DNA from: Mycolicibacterium flavescens | GTDB lineage: Bacteria; Actinomycetota; Actinomycetes; Mycobacteriales; Mycobacteriaceae | DNA: 64,000 bases | Direction of reading: 5' to 3' | Assembly (NCBI RefSeq): GCF_001722335.1 | Contig: NZ_MIHA01000026.1 | Location: forward strand, 1 to 64,000 | Shown: piece after piece, positions 1-11,427 of the stretch | Position numbering within the stretch: position 1 is the stretch's first letter | Layout: the number at the start of each line of letters is the position of its first letter | Made by a program: the position numbers and the translations under genes | The notes under the pieces: generated by a model | Told to the model about the DNA's origin: nothing | Databases searched by the model: none | Seen by the model: the letters and a program-made list of their open reading frames with translations, nothing else

Positions 1-134
1 TCGACGATGATCTTGCCGCGCTCAGGGCGCAGCAGACCGATCAACGACTTCAAGAACACCGACTTACCGGTACCCGAGGGGCCGAGCAGAACGCTCACCT
101 CACCCGGAGGCAGGTCGAAGGTGACGTGCGTCAT
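1..134 (-). CDS. ABC transporter ATP-binding protein, MceG/Mkl-like (partial, runs off the left edge)
   Basis: Only the first 44 or so codons are in the window. They read into a Walker A loop GPSGTGKS followed by VFLKSLIGLLRPERG, a stretch very close to the mycobacterial Mkl/MceG ATPases that energise Mce lipid importers. The ATG at 132-134 has a strong GGGAGG ribosome binding site 8 bases upstream. In-frame upstream sequence hits a stop about 36 bases before the ATG, so the protein cannot begin much earlier. The N-terminus starts directly at the strand before Walker A and lacks the usual first strand and A-loop aromatic residue. It follows the HAD gene on the same strand after a 74-base gap. 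The membrane partner is outside the window; the family call is from sequence recognition. Confidence 0.7.
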   Translation of the reverse strand, partial: MTHVTFDLPPGEVSVLLGPSGTGKSVFLKSLIGLLRPERGKIIV

Positions 135-208
135 GAAACGACCTCCCGCAGCAGTGCGTGATGGAGGTCACATTCAATCACAGACCGGTTGTCACGCGGC
201 GTGTTCTC

Positions 209-877
209 TCAGGTACGCGCGGCCAGTTCGCGGTGGACCGCGCGCAGATCGGCGGTACCCACCTGCGCCAGCGAGGAAACCTGGCGTCGACGGGGGCCGT
301 CGGGCACCGCTATCTCGTTGGGGACCACCAGCACCGGGCATCCCGCGCTCTCGGCGGCCGCGGTGCCGGTAGCGGAATCCTCGACGGCCAGGCACTCGGC
401 GGGCGACAGATCCAGCAATTGCGCCGCGCGACGGTAGACATCCGGGGCGGGTTTGCCGCGCGCAACCTCGTCGGCGCACACCGTCGCCGAGAAGTAGTGC
501 GCCCCAATACTTGCCAGAGCGCTTTCGGTCAAGGCCCGTTGCGTGTTGGTAACCAGTGCCATCGGAGTTCCTTCGGCGGCAAGCTGATCCAACAATTCGC
601 GGGCGCCTTCGCACCACGGCAGACCGGCCGCGAACAGTTCACCGGTGTAGTCGTGCAGCCATTGACTGGACTCGGTCATCGCGGCCTGGTCGAGGTCGAG
701 ACCGAGGTCGGTGTACACGGTGCGGATGGTGTCCTCGGCCGAGGCGCCGACCAGCGACGCCCGGACCTCGCGGGTCAGTTCGCCGCCGAGTTCGCGGTAC
801 AGCGCGGCCAGCGAGATGTCCCAGAGCTTTTCGGAGTCGACGAGCGTGCCATCCATGTCGAAGAGCACGGCCCGCAT
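209..877 (-). CDS. HAD-superfamily hydrolase (beta-phosphoglucomutase/phosphatase-like)
   Basis: A 222-residue cytosolic HAD protein. Motif I is DMDGT at residues 7-11, with Asp7 as the expected nucleophile and Asp9 as the acid/base. Motif II is the Thr in LVTNTQ, motif III the Lys in RGKPAPD, and motif IV the acidic pair in VEDSATG. An alpha-helical cap lies between motifs I and II, as in the phosphoglucomutase/phosphoglycolate phosphatase branch. The substrate cannot be told from the sequence. The start is the first Met before the DMDGT strand. It lies 39 bases from the divergently transcribed NmrA-like gene, so the two must share a very short promoter region. Confidence 0.85.
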   Translation of the reverse strand: MRAVLFDMDGTLVDSEKLWDISLAALYRELGGELTREVRASLVGASAEDTIRTVYTDLGLDLDQAAMTESSQWLHDYTGELFAAGLPWCEGARELLDQLAAEGTPMALVTNTQRALTESALASIGAHYFSATVCADEVARGKPAPDVYRRAAQLLDLSPAECLAVEDSATGTAAAESAGCPVLVVPNEIAVPDGPRRRQVSSLAQVGTADLRAVHRELAART

Positions 878-916
878 GGGGCCGATTCTGTCATGGGTGT
901 CCCCTACGGTGAAATC

Positions 917-1714
917 ATGACCCTTCTCGTGACCGGAGCCACCGGAAATATCGGCAGGCGTGTGGTCGATCAACTGATCAACCTGGGATGCAACGACATC
1001 CGCGCGCTGACCACCAACCCCGCCAAGGCCGCCCTGCCCGACGGGGTCGCCGCGGTGACCGGCTATCTCGGCCGTCCGGAGACGCTGCCCGCCGCTTTGG
1101 AGGGAGTTCGGGCCATGTATCTGGCGCCGTTGCCGTCGACGGTTGACGCCACGCTGGCGCTGGCGCGGGCGGCCGGCGTCGAGTACGTCGTCGCCCTGTC
1201 GGGCGGCGCCCACTGGCAGCCGCAGGCCGAGGCCGTGGCGGCATCGGGGATCGCGCATACCCAGATCGGCGCCGGTGAGTTCCTGGACAACTACGCGTTC
1301 TGGGGCGAGCAGATCCGAACCACGCGCACCGTACGCGAACCGTATCCGGATGTGGTGCAGGCGCCGGTGTCGATGGACGACATCGCCCGGGTCGCCGCGG
1401 TACTGCTCGCCGAACCGGATCCGTCGCACCGCTCTCGGATGTACGAGCTGACGGGGCCGCAGGCACTGACCCGCGTCCAGATCGCCGAGCAGATCGGCGT
1501 CGGCATCGGCGTCGACGTCACCTTCGCGGTGTGCGGCCGCGAGCAGGCCGAGCAGGCGCTGCGTCCGATGATGGGCGACGAAGTCCGTTGGTACTACGAC
1601 ATGCTCGCCGAGCACCCGCCGCAGTCGGCCAACACGCTGGTCGCCGACCTGACCGCCACACCCGCGCAGACGGTGGCACAGTGGGCCGCGGCCAACGCCG
1701 ACGTGTTCCGGTAA
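917..1714 (+). CDS. NmrA-like NAD(P)-binding oxidoreductase / atypical SDR
   Basis: A 265-residue Rossmann protein with the glycine motif GATGNIG at residues 7-13. Sequence after the first strand (RALTTNPAKA) fits an NADP-type pocket. The pattern VSMDDIARVAAVLL followed by a YELTGPQALT strand is typical of NmrA/quinone-reductase-like (QOR2) families, which lack a clear Tyr-Lys pair. It may be a reductase or a redox sensor; the substrate is unknown. The ATG at 917 was chosen because the glycine motif follows at once; an open frame continues upstream but is antisense to the HAD gene. The gene is convergent with metH, leaving only 30 bases between the two stops. Confidence 0.8.
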   Translation: MTLLVTGATGNIGRRVVDQLINLGCNDIRALTTNPAKAALPDGVAAVTGYLGRPETLPAALEGVRAMYLAPLPSTVDATLALARAAGVEYVVALSGGAHWQPQAEAVAASGIAHTQIGAGEFLDNYAFWGEQIRTTRTVREPYPDVVQAPVSMDDIARVAAVLLAEPDPSHRSRMYELTGPQALTRVQIAEQIGVGIGVDVTFAVCGREQAEQALRPMMGDEVRWYYDMLAEHPPQSANTLVADLTATPAQTVAQWAAANADVFR

Positions 1715-1744
1715 CCGAACCGAGGGGACCGGCGCCGTGGCGGC

Positions 1745-5503
<3,759 letters not shown>

Positions 5504-5508
5504 AAGCG

Positions 5509-5590
5509 CTCCTTCCTCAACGGAAGGCGTCCTTGACTTCGCCGAGCGTGGCGGACACCGCGGGGAACCCCCGGTTCCGTTGCAACGCCT
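5509..5590 (-). promoter_or_regulatory. metH leader with mutually exclusive helices over the ribosome binding site (riboregulator candidate)
   Basis: In the RNA sense, CCUUCC-GUUGA-GGAAGG (5527 down to 5511) forms a perfect 6-bp hairpin that contains the ribosome binding site. UUCCGUUG (5525-5518), part of that hairpin, is also perfectly complementary over 8 bases to upstream CAACGGAA (5582-5575); that pairing would release the ribosome binding site. The upstream strand can in turn be locked by GGAACC-ggg-GGUUCC (5578-5564). A further option pairs AGGCGU (5590-5585) with ACGCCU (5530-5525). Such sequestor/anti-sequestor/anti-anti-sequestor geometry is the hallmark of translational switches. 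A known cobalamin or SAM aptamer consensus was not recognised. The ligand, if any, is unknown; pairings were found by eye and not folded by energy. Confidence 0.45.
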
Positions 5591-5737
5591 CTCGACCTCA
5601 GGAAGTCTACGTCGTCATCAGATCGACGTCCGGACACCTCGCTCGATGTCGCCGCCGGTCGCGTCGCGCCCGCTGACGGCGGGCGGTCGCAACTCGTCGG
5701 CGAAATCGGCGCCACAAGATCAACCAGTCTGTCGCCA

Positions 5738-5743
5738 AACATA
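5738..5743 (-). promoter_or_regulatory. -10-like element TATGTT, candidate metH promoter
   Basis: On the minus strand TATGTT fits the mycobacterial TANNNT -10 consensus and sits in a locally AT-rich patch. No good -35 hexamer is seen, which is common for mycobacterial promoters. It would give a metH leader of about 228 bases. Confidence 0.3.
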
Positions 5744-5924
5744 TTTCGTTCCGTCGACGTCCGCGGCCTGCGGGCGGGGGCCGGCCGCAACGTCACCGAC
5801 CAGCGAGCGCGTCGACCCCGTCGGTGCAGTACACGCGCTGGTTGAACAAGGGCACGGATACAGGGTAGTCGCCGGATCGACTCGACTCGTGTGGCGATGG
5901 CGCTCCTACCCGCCGCGCAGGGCT

Positions 5925-5930
5925 TACGCT
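5925..5930 (+). promoter_or_regulatory. -10 element TACGCT for a leaderless transcript
   Basis: TACGCT matches TANNNT and ends exactly six bases before the GTG at 5937. A transcript starting seven bases after the -10 would begin at the start codon itself, and no ribosome binding site is present. Leaderless starts of this geometry are frequent in mycobacteria. Confidence 0.5.
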
Positions 5931-5936
5931 GGCGTT

Positions 5937-6827
5937 GTGACCTTGTCGGATGCGAGCGGTTTGACACCGCCCGACCTGCCCGAACTGAGCAACACGGTCG
6001 TCGTGGCGGCGTTCGAGGGCTGGAATGACGCCGGGGACGCGGCCAGCGACGCCGTCGAGCACCTGGACGCGATCTGGGAGGCCGAGACGATCTTCGAGAT
6101 CGACGACGAGGCGTACTACGACTACCAGGTGAATCGGCCGGTGATCCGGCAGGTCGACGGGGTGACCCGGGAACTGGTGTGGCCGTCGATGCGGATTTCG
6201 CACTGCCGGCCGCCGGGGTCCGACCGCGACATCGTGCTGATGCACGGCGTCGAACCCAATATGCGCTGGCGCACGTTCTGCTCGGAGTTGTTGGCGATCG
6301 CCGACAAGCTGAACGTGCAGACCGTCGTCATCCTCGGCGCGCTGCTGGCCGACACCCCGCACACCCGGCCGGTGCCGGTGTCGGGCGCGGCGTATTCCCG
6401 CGACTCGGCGCAGGTGTTCGGGCTCGAGGAGACCCGCTACGAGGGCCCGACGGGGATCGCGGGGGTGTTCCAGGACGCCTGCGTGCAGGCCGGCATCCCC
6501 GCGGTCACGTTCTGGGCCGCGATCCCGCACTACGTGTCGCAGCCGCCGAACCCCAAAGCGACGGTCGCGCTGCTGCGCCGCGTCGAGGACGTTCTCGACA
6601 TCGAGGTGCCGCTGGCCGATCTGCCGAGCGCCGCCGAGGAGTGGGAGCAGGCCGTGTCGGAGATGACCGCCGAGGACGACGAGATCGCCGAGTACGTGCA
6701 GTCGCTGGAGGAACGCGGCGACGCCGAGGTCGACATGACCGAGGCGCTCGGAAAGATCGACGGCGACGCGCTGGCCGCGGAGTTCGAGCGCTACCTGCGC
6801 CGGCGCGGCCCGGGCTTCCGCGGCTAG
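5937..6827 (+). CDS. PAC2 family protein (Rv2125-like)
   Basis: A 296-residue protein of the PAC2 (proteasome assembly chaperone 2-like) family, close in length to Rv2125 (292). The N-terminal half has the family features VVAAFEGWNDAGDAASDA near residues 21-38 and repeated beta-alpha units. The centre has a conserved glycine-rich stretch around IVLMHGVEPNMRW and VVILGALLADTPHTRP. The C-terminal 70 residues are acidic and predicted helical. Its function in bacteria is not established. The GTG at 5937 was chosen because it immediately follows a -10 element (leaderless) and gives the family length; the open frame upstream has no homology. It is convergent with the DUF1254 gene over a palindromic spacer. 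Confidence 0.85.
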   Translation: MTLSDASGLTPPDLPELSNTVVVAAFEGWNDAGDAASDAVEHLDAIWEAETIFEIDDEAYYDYQVNRPVIRQVDGVTRELVWPSMRISHCRPPGSDRDIVLMHGVEPNMRWRTFCSELLAIADKLNVQTVVILGALLADTPHTRPVPVSGAAYSRDSAQVFGLEETRYEGPTGIAGVFQDACVQAGIPAVTFWAAIPHYVSQPPNPKATVALLRRVEDVLDIEVPLADLPSAAEEWEQAVSEMTAEDDEIAEYVQSLEERGDAEVDMTEALGKIDGDALAAEFERYLRRRGPGFRG

Positions 6828-6839
6828 ATCTGTTGCGGC

Positions 6840-6896
6840 GAGCGGCCAGTTACGGCGCGCGTCGAGCGGTTTTCTGTCAGGTAAGTGGCCGCTCGG
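6840..6896. repeat. Intergenic palindrome between convergent genes (bidirectional terminator-like)
   Basis: CGAGCGGCCA (6840-6849) pairs with TGGCCGCTCG (6887-6896). After one mismatch the stem continues with TTAC (6851-6854) against GTAA (6882-6885), leaving a loop of about 27 bases. It fills the 89-base gap between the stop codons of two converging genes. There is no U-tract, so it would be a structure-only terminator or an mRNA end-stabilising element. Confidence 0.5.
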
Positions 6897-6916
6897 CCCG
6901 CACACCCCCCAAGGGG

Positions 6917-8350
6917 TCAGACTTTTTCGGCCTTCGGCGGTTTCCAGGTGCCGTTGAGCGCGTCGGGCTTCGGCCAGTACAGCCGCATCACCATCAGGAA
7001 CGGGCCCTTGGGGGCAGGTAGCCAATTGGCCTCCTTACCCGGCCCGGGTGAGGCGTTTTGCACGTAGATCGTGTAGCCGCCGTCGGGATCGGGCACCAGG
7101 CTGGGCAGCATCGGCGAGTTGATCAGGTACCGCTGGATGGGGTTGTCCACCAGCAGGCTCTGCGGCATCTCGTACATGGTCAGAGACCAGAACGAATTGA
7201 CCGGCGGCAGCTGACCGGACGGGAACTTCACGACGTAGTTGTCGGCGCCGGTGAGCGGCGCGTCGGAGGCGTCCTGCCCGATGGCCGGATAGAGGGCTTC
7301 GGCAGCGGAGTTGCCGAAGATCCCGAACACCGCGCCGGCCATCCGGTACAGGTAGTTGCCCTTCAGATCCGCTGCGGTGCCGAAGAATTGGGCGGAGCCG
7401 ACCTCGCCGGTGTCCACCTTCTCGCGGCGCAGCGTGTCCAGTTCGGCCCACGCGTCGGCCATTCCGCCCTCGATCGCCGCGCGCATGTCCGGAGACAGTT
7501 CGTCGGCCTCGAAGTCACCGTCGGGTCCGATCCCGATCGACGCGAAGCGCTCACGCATCTGCGTCTCGGCGGGCAACACCGGCGCGGTGCGCAGCGTGAA
7601 GCCGAGGATCTCGAAGAACTGCGGCGAGGTCCGCTGCTGCTCGGTCGTCAGCGGCGGCACGAAGTCGATCGGCGGCGCGGCCGGCGGCGGCGGCCGGTTC
7701 AGGTACACCGACAGCGGCGTCGCCTGGTATCCGGCCTGGATCTTCTTGACGTTCTCCAGGTCGGAGGGGCCGAACAGTTGCGTGCGGTAGATGACCGACG
7801 CGAGGTCGGTGTCGAACCGGATGACCTCGTCGACCCCGTCGGGCGTCTCGCCGGTCCAGTTCGGCCCGGCCACCAGGAACGTGCCGCCGCCGTTCCCGGT
7901 GGTGCGGCTGCCGACGTAGGCGACGTTGTAGGTGTAGCCGTCGATGAACTGCAGCGAGTAGTAACGGTCCTGTTCGATCGGCGGAACGGTCAGCACCAGC
8001 GGTTCGGTGCGCAGATCCAGGCCGAGCATCGAGTACGGCGTGTCCGCGTTCGGGGTCTGCACCGCCTTGTCGGCGGGCGTGTAGAGCCGCGCCTCGCTGT
8101 GCACCTCGTTGAAACCGCCCTTGTACTCCGGGCTCTGCTTGTCGACGAAGTAGGCGTAGCGGATGCGGTAGCTGTCGACCAGCGGGAAGCCGTAGATGTA
8201 GGCCTCCTTGGCGATCGCGCGGGCCTGCTCGGGGCTGACCGGCGCGGCGCCCGGGGGCGGCTCCACCGGCGTCGGCTCATCGGATCCCGTTGCGCCGCAA
8301 CCGCTGAGCATGAGCGCCGCGGTCAGCGCGACGGCGATGCGACGTATCAA
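6917..8350 (-). CDS. DUF1254/DUF1214 lipoprotein
   Basis: A 477-residue secreted lipoprotein. The signal peptide of residues 1-17 ends in the lipobox LSGC, with Cys18 as the lipidated residue. The N-terminal DUF1254 domain (about 45-180) contains EAYIYGFPLVDSY, PNADTPYSMLGLDL and YYSLQFIDGYTYN. The C-terminal DUF1214 domain (about 340-475) contains FWSLTMYEMPQSLL and ends with the usual MRLYWPKP segment. The two domains are known to occur together, but their role is not established. It starts with TTG and its first bases overlap the TGA of the preceding SDR gene (TTGA), so translation is probably coupled. A proline-rich linker (PPPPAAPP) lies between the domains. Confidence 0.85.
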   Translation of the reverse strand: MIRRIAVALTAALMLSGCGATGSDEPTPVEPPPGAAPVSPEQARAIAKEAYIYGFPLVDSYRIRYAYFVDKQSPEYKGGFNEVHSEARLYTPADKAVQTPNADTPYSMLGLDLRTEPLVLTVPPIEQDRYYSLQFIDGYTYNVAYVGSRTTGNGGGTFLVAGPNWTGETPDGVDEVIRFDTDLASVIYRTQLFGPSDLENVKKIQAGYQATPLSVYLNRPPPPAAPPIDFVPPLTTEQQRTSPQFFEILGFTLRTAPVLPAETQMRERFASIGIGPDGDFEADELSPDMRAAIEGGMADAWAELDTLRREKVDTGEVGSAQFFGTAADLKGNYLYRMAGAVFGIFGNSAAEALYPAIGQDASDAPLTGADNYVVKFPSGQLPPVNSFWSLTMYEMPQSLLVDNPIQRYLINSPMLPSLVPDPDGGYTIYVQNASPGPGKEANWLPAPKGPFLMVMRLYWPKPDALNGTWKPPKAEKV

Positions 8351-9225
8351 CGCTTCTCCAGCGCTTCGGTGCGCTCGCTCATCGAGCGGCCGAGTTCAGC
8401 GACCTCGGCGTCCATCTTGGGCAGCAGATCGGGCACGGACTTCAGCGTGGCGCGCTCCCCCAGCCGTGACGCCAGCAGCGGTTTGAGCCAGCGCATCAGG
8501 CCGACGAACCGCGGGCAGTTGATCTGCCGCTTGCGGGCCTCGATGCCGGCGACGAACAGCTCACCGCACTTGTCCACCGAGGTGGTCTTGCCCAGCGGCC
8601 CGGGCAGCGAGTCGAGCATCTTGCGCGCGCTCGGCAGGTCCGAGCGGCTCTCCCGGACCAGCGGCGTGTCGATCCACAGCATGTGCGCCGACCCGACATC
8701 GACACCGTGGTGCGCGACCTCCAGGCGCAGCGCGTTGGCGAAATGCTCGGCGGCCGCCTTCGAGGCGTCATAGGGTGCCATGCCGGCCGAGGCGGCGTAG
8801 GCCGCCGCCGACGACACCACCAGCACGTAGCCGCGCCGGTCGATCACCGAGGGCAGCGCGGCGCGCACGGTGTGGAACACGCCGACGACGTTGACGTCCA
8901 TGAGCGTCTGGAACGCCTGGGGGTCCACGCCGAGCACCGAGCCGTAGGTCGCGATGCCGGCGTTGGCCATCACGATGTCGATGCCGCCGAACCGTTCGAC
9001 GCCCTTGGCGACCGCCGCCTCCATCGCCGCCAGGTCGCGCACGTCGGCGACCGCCGTCACCACCCCGTCCTCGCCGAACCGCGCGGCCACCTGGGCCAGC
9101 CGGTCGCAGTCCAGGTCGGTCAGCACCAGCTTGGCGCCCTTGGCGTGCAGGCGGCGGGCCACCTCTTCGCCGATGCCGTTCGCCCCGCCGGTGATCAACG
9201 CAACTTTGCCGCTCAGTGAACTCAT
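8347..9225 (-). CDS. Short-chain dehydrogenase/reductase
   Basis: A 292-residue classical SDR. The cofactor motif TGGANGIG lies at residues 12-19, followed by NAG in ANAGIATYG, the catalytic Ser in VVSSAAAY, and the catalytic YDASK. The acidic residue after the second strand (VLTDLDCD) suggests NAD rather than NADP. The last 50 residues form a basic-acidic helical tail (KMDAEVAELGRSM) not found in short SDRs but common in mycobacterial ones. The substrate is unknown. It forms a two-gene unit with the DUF1254 lipoprotein through a 4-base overlap. Confidence 0.85.
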   Translation of the reverse strand: MSSLSGKVALITGGANGIGEEVARRLHAKGAKLVLTDLDCDRLAQVAARFGEDGVVTAVADVRDLAAMEAAVAKGVERFGGIDIVMANAGIATYGSVLGVDPQAFQTLMDVNVVGVFHTVRAALPSVIDRRGYVLVVSSAAAYAASAGMAPYDASKAAAEHFANALRLEVAHHGVDVGSAHMLWIDTPLVRESRSDLPSARKMLDSLPGPLGKTTSVDKCGELFVAGIEARKRQINCPRFVGLMRWLKPLLASRLGERATLKSVPDLLPKMDAEVAELGRSMSERTEALEKR

Positions 9226-9283
9226 GGCGGCTAAGGTACCGCGCCCTCGGCGGCATCCGGTGCACTCTCACCGCTCCGCGGGG

Positions 9284-9343
9284 GTGCACAAATGCCGCAG
9301 AACCAGCGGCGTGTCGTCGACAGACGCGCACGCTCGCCGCAAC
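9284..9343 (+). repeat. Dispersed intergenic repeat, copy A
   Basis: Order of shared blocks: GTGCACAAA, 13 variable bases, GCGGCGTGTC, 5 variable bases, CAGACGCGCACG, one pyrimidine, TCGCCG, one base, AAC. The same blocks with the same spacing occur on the opposite strand at 19416-19476. This copy lies between the SDR start and the mshC stop codon, ending four bases before the latter. Confidence 0.7.
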
Positions 9344-9347
9344 GGGG

Positions 9348-10586
9348 TTACAGCGCGATGCCCAGCAGGGCGTCGACGGCGGTCGCGACCAGCTGGCCGG
9401 CCTGCGGATCGTGGCCCCCGTAGGTCAACGCGTCGGTGGTCCAACCATCAAGGGCGGCAAGGGCTTTCGGAGTATCGAGATCGTCGGCGAGGTAGCGGCG
9501 CACCCGGGCGACGACGTCGGTCGCGTCCGGGGCGCCGGGAAGCGCGACGGCGGACCGCCAGCGGTCCAGCCGCTCGAGCGCCTCGGCGAGCACGGCGTCG
9601 CTCCAGAACCGGTCGGAGCGGTAATGCCCGGCGAACAGCCCGAGGCGGATCGCGGCCGGGTCGACGCCGTCGGCGAGCAGCCGCGACACCAGCACCAGGT
9701 TGCCGAGGCTCTTGCTCATCTTCTGGCCGTTCCAGCCGATCATCCCGGCGTGCACGTAGTGGCGGGCGAAGCGGCGTTCCCCGGTCACCGCCTCGGCGTG
9801 GGCGGCCGAGAACTCGTGGTGCGGGAAGATCAGGTCGCTGCCGCCGCCCTGGATGTCGAGGTCGGTGCCGATGCGGCTCAGCGCGATGGCCGCGCACTCG
9901 ACGTGCCAGCCGGGTCGGCCAGGGCCGAACGGTGACGGCCAGCTCGGCTCCCCCGGCCGCTGCGCGCTCCACAGCAGCGCGTCGAGTTCGTCTCGCTTGC
10001 CGGGCCGCTCGGGGTCACCGCCGCGTTCGGCGAACAGCCGGCGCATGGTGTCGCGGTCGTAGCCGGATTCGTACCCGAACTGCGGGGTGGCGTCGGCGCG
10101 GTAGTAGACGTCGGGGTACTCGGCGTCGTCGACGACGTAGGCGGCGCCGGAGGCGAGCAGTTTCTCGGTCACCTCGATCACCTCGGCGATCGCGTCGGTG
10201 GCCGCGACGTAATCGTGTGGGGGCAGCACCCGCAGCGCGGACATGTCCTCGCGGAACAGCGCGACCTCGCGGTCGCCGAGGTCGCGCCAGTCGATGCCGT
10301 CGCGGGCGGCGCGCTCGAACAGCGGGTCGTCGACGTCGGTGATGTTCTGCACGTAGTGCACCCGATGGCCGCCGTCGAGCCAGAGGCGGTGCACCAGGTC
10401 GAAGGCCAGATAGGTCGCCGCGTGGCCGAGGTGGGTGGCGTCGTAGGGGGTGATCCCGCAGACGTACATGGTGGCGGTCGCGCCGGCGGCGACCGGGCGG
10501 ACCTGCCGGTCGGCGCTGTCGTAGAGACGAAGCTGCGGACCCCGGCCCGGCAGCGCCGGAACGACGGGAGCCGGCCACGAATTCAT
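9348..10586 (-). CDS. mshC: L-cysteine:1D-myo-inositol 2-amino-2-deoxy-alpha-D-glucopyranoside ligase
   Basis: A 412-residue ligase that adds cysteine to GlcN-inositol in mycothiol synthesis, a paralogue of cysteinyl-tRNA synthetase. The class I HIGH-like signature is HLGH at 52-55, the zinc-binding region begins with [12 protein letters not shown] (Cys43), and KMSKS is at 289-293. [13 protein letters not shown] carries further metal ligands. The anticodon-binding domain of true CysS is missing, as expected for MshC. The ATG at 10584-10586 was chosen because it gives the family N-terminus (MNSWPAP...[11 protein letters not shown]); an in-frame ATG 17 codons upstream lacks homology. The orthologue is Rv2130c. 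Confidence 0.95.
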   Translation of the reverse strand: MNSWPAPVVPALPGRGPQLRLYDSADRQVRPVAAGATATMYVCGITPYDATHLGHAATYLAFDLVHRLWLDGGHRVHYVQNITDVDDPLFERAARDGIDWRDLGDREVALFREDMSALRVLPPHDYVAATDAIAEVIEVTEKLLASGAAYVVDDAEYPDVYYRADATPQFGYESGYDRDTMRRLFAERGGDPERPGKRDELDALLWSAQRPGEPSWPSPFGPGRPGWHVECAAIALSRIGTDLDIQGGGSDLIFPHHEFSAAHAEAVTGERRFARHYVHAGMIGWNGQKMSKSLGNLVLVSRLLADGVDPAAIRLGLFAGHYRSDRFWSDAVLAEALERLDRWRSAVALPGAPDATDVVARVRRYLADDLDTPKALAALDGWTTDALTYGGHDPQAGQLVATAVDALLGIAL

Positions 10587-10644
10587 AGCGTCGACTTTAG
10601 GCATCGTCGAAATCGACAACGCGGGGGCCTGTTCCATTCCCGGC

Positions 10645-11424
10645 TCAGCGCCCGAACCGGCTCTGGTAGGCCGCCAGAATGTGCTCGAGCAGCACGTCGG
10701 CCACCTCGGGGCGGCACATCAGCAGGTCGGGCAGGTACGGGTCGGGCCGGTTGTAGATCAGCTCCGAGCCGTCCAGCCGGGTGGCGTGCAGACCCGCGGC
10801 CTGCACCACACCGGCCGGGGCGGCCGAATCCCACTCCCACTGCCCGCCAGCGTGCAGGTAGGCGTCGACGTCGCCGCGCACCACGGCCATCGCCTTGGCG
10901 CCGGCCGAGCCGATCCGCACCAGCTGGATGTCCATCCGGTCGCGCAGCCACCACAGCACCGGCGGTGGCCGGTTGGAGCTGGCGGTGATCAGGATCGGCC
11001 CGTCGGTCCGCGGCGGCGGCGGGGTGACGGTGTCGGTGCGGTAGACCTCGTGGCGGGCCGGCAGCGCGACCGCGGCGTCGGTGATGCGCCCGTGGGGCCC
11101 GCCGTCGCGGCGCCACAGCGCGATGTGCACCGCCCAGTCCTTGCGCCGCGGCATCGAGAACTCGTAGGTGCCGTCGACCGGGTCGACGATCCACACCCGG
11201 TCGGCGTCGACCCGCGACAGGTCGTCGACGGCCTCCTCCGAGAGCACCGCGTCGTCGGGCCGCGCCTCGCGCAGCCGCTCGAGGATCAGCTTGTTGGCCA
11301 GTCGGTCACCGGCGTCGCCGAGGTCGTAAGGGTCGTAGAAGCCGATCTCCTCGCGTACCCGCAGCAGCATCTCGCCCGCCTCAGCGGCCACCTCGGCGGC
11401 CAGCGCCGCATCGGAAAGGGTCAT
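10645..11424 (-). CDS. cysQ: 3'-phosphoadenosine 5'-phosphate phosphatase (CysQ, inositol monophosphatase fold)
   Basis: A 259-residue member of the metal-dependent, lithium-sensitive phosphatase family. Metal ligands are visible as SEEA at 62-65 and DPVDGT at 81-86. The C-terminal [16 protein letters not shown] is the third metal-binding motif. CysQ removes the 3'-phosphate from pAp, a by-product of sulfate assimilation, and can act on inositol and fructose phosphates. The orthologue is Rv2131c, which also sits beside mshC. Both genes belong to sulfur and thiol metabolism; a 58-base gap separates them on the same strand. Confidence 0.93.
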   Translation of the reverse strand: MTLSDAALAAEVAAEAGEMLLRVREEIGFYDPYDLGDAGDRLANKLILERLREARPDDAVLSEEAVDDLSRVDADRVWIVDPVDGTYEFSMPRRKDWAVHIALWRRDGGPHGRITDAAVALPARHEVYRTDTVTPPPPRTDGPILITASSNRPPPVLWWLRDRMDIQLVRIGSAGAKAMAVVRGDVDAYLHAGGQWEWDSAAPAGVVQAAGLHATRLDGSELIYNRPDPYLPDLLMCRPEVADVLLEHILAAYQSRFGR

Positions 11425-11427
11425 GGT

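Larger units (their letters stand above)
5504..5936. other. 433-base divergent intergenic region, metH / PAC2 gene
   Basis: No credible gene is seen in this stretch. It holds the metH leader RNA with switching helices (5509-5590), a 7-bp hairpin GCCCGC-tgacg-GCGGGC with a flanking C-G pair at 5667-5685, a -10-like TATGTT for metH at 5738-5743, and the -10 of the PAC2 gene at 5925-5930. If transcription of metH starts near 5731, the leader would be about 228 nucleotides, long for a mycobacterial gene. Confidence 0.6.

Noticed and set aside
5530..5560. B12-box-like string GAAGUCAAGGACGCC in the metH leader
   Set aside because: It only partly resembles the cobalamin riboswitch box and the other conserved cobalamin elements are missing, so it was not called a cobalamin riboswitch.
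5504..5640. SAM or SAH riboswitch upstream of metH
   Set aside because: None of the conserved core sequences I know for SAM-I, SAM-II, SAM-IV or SAH aptamers could be placed.
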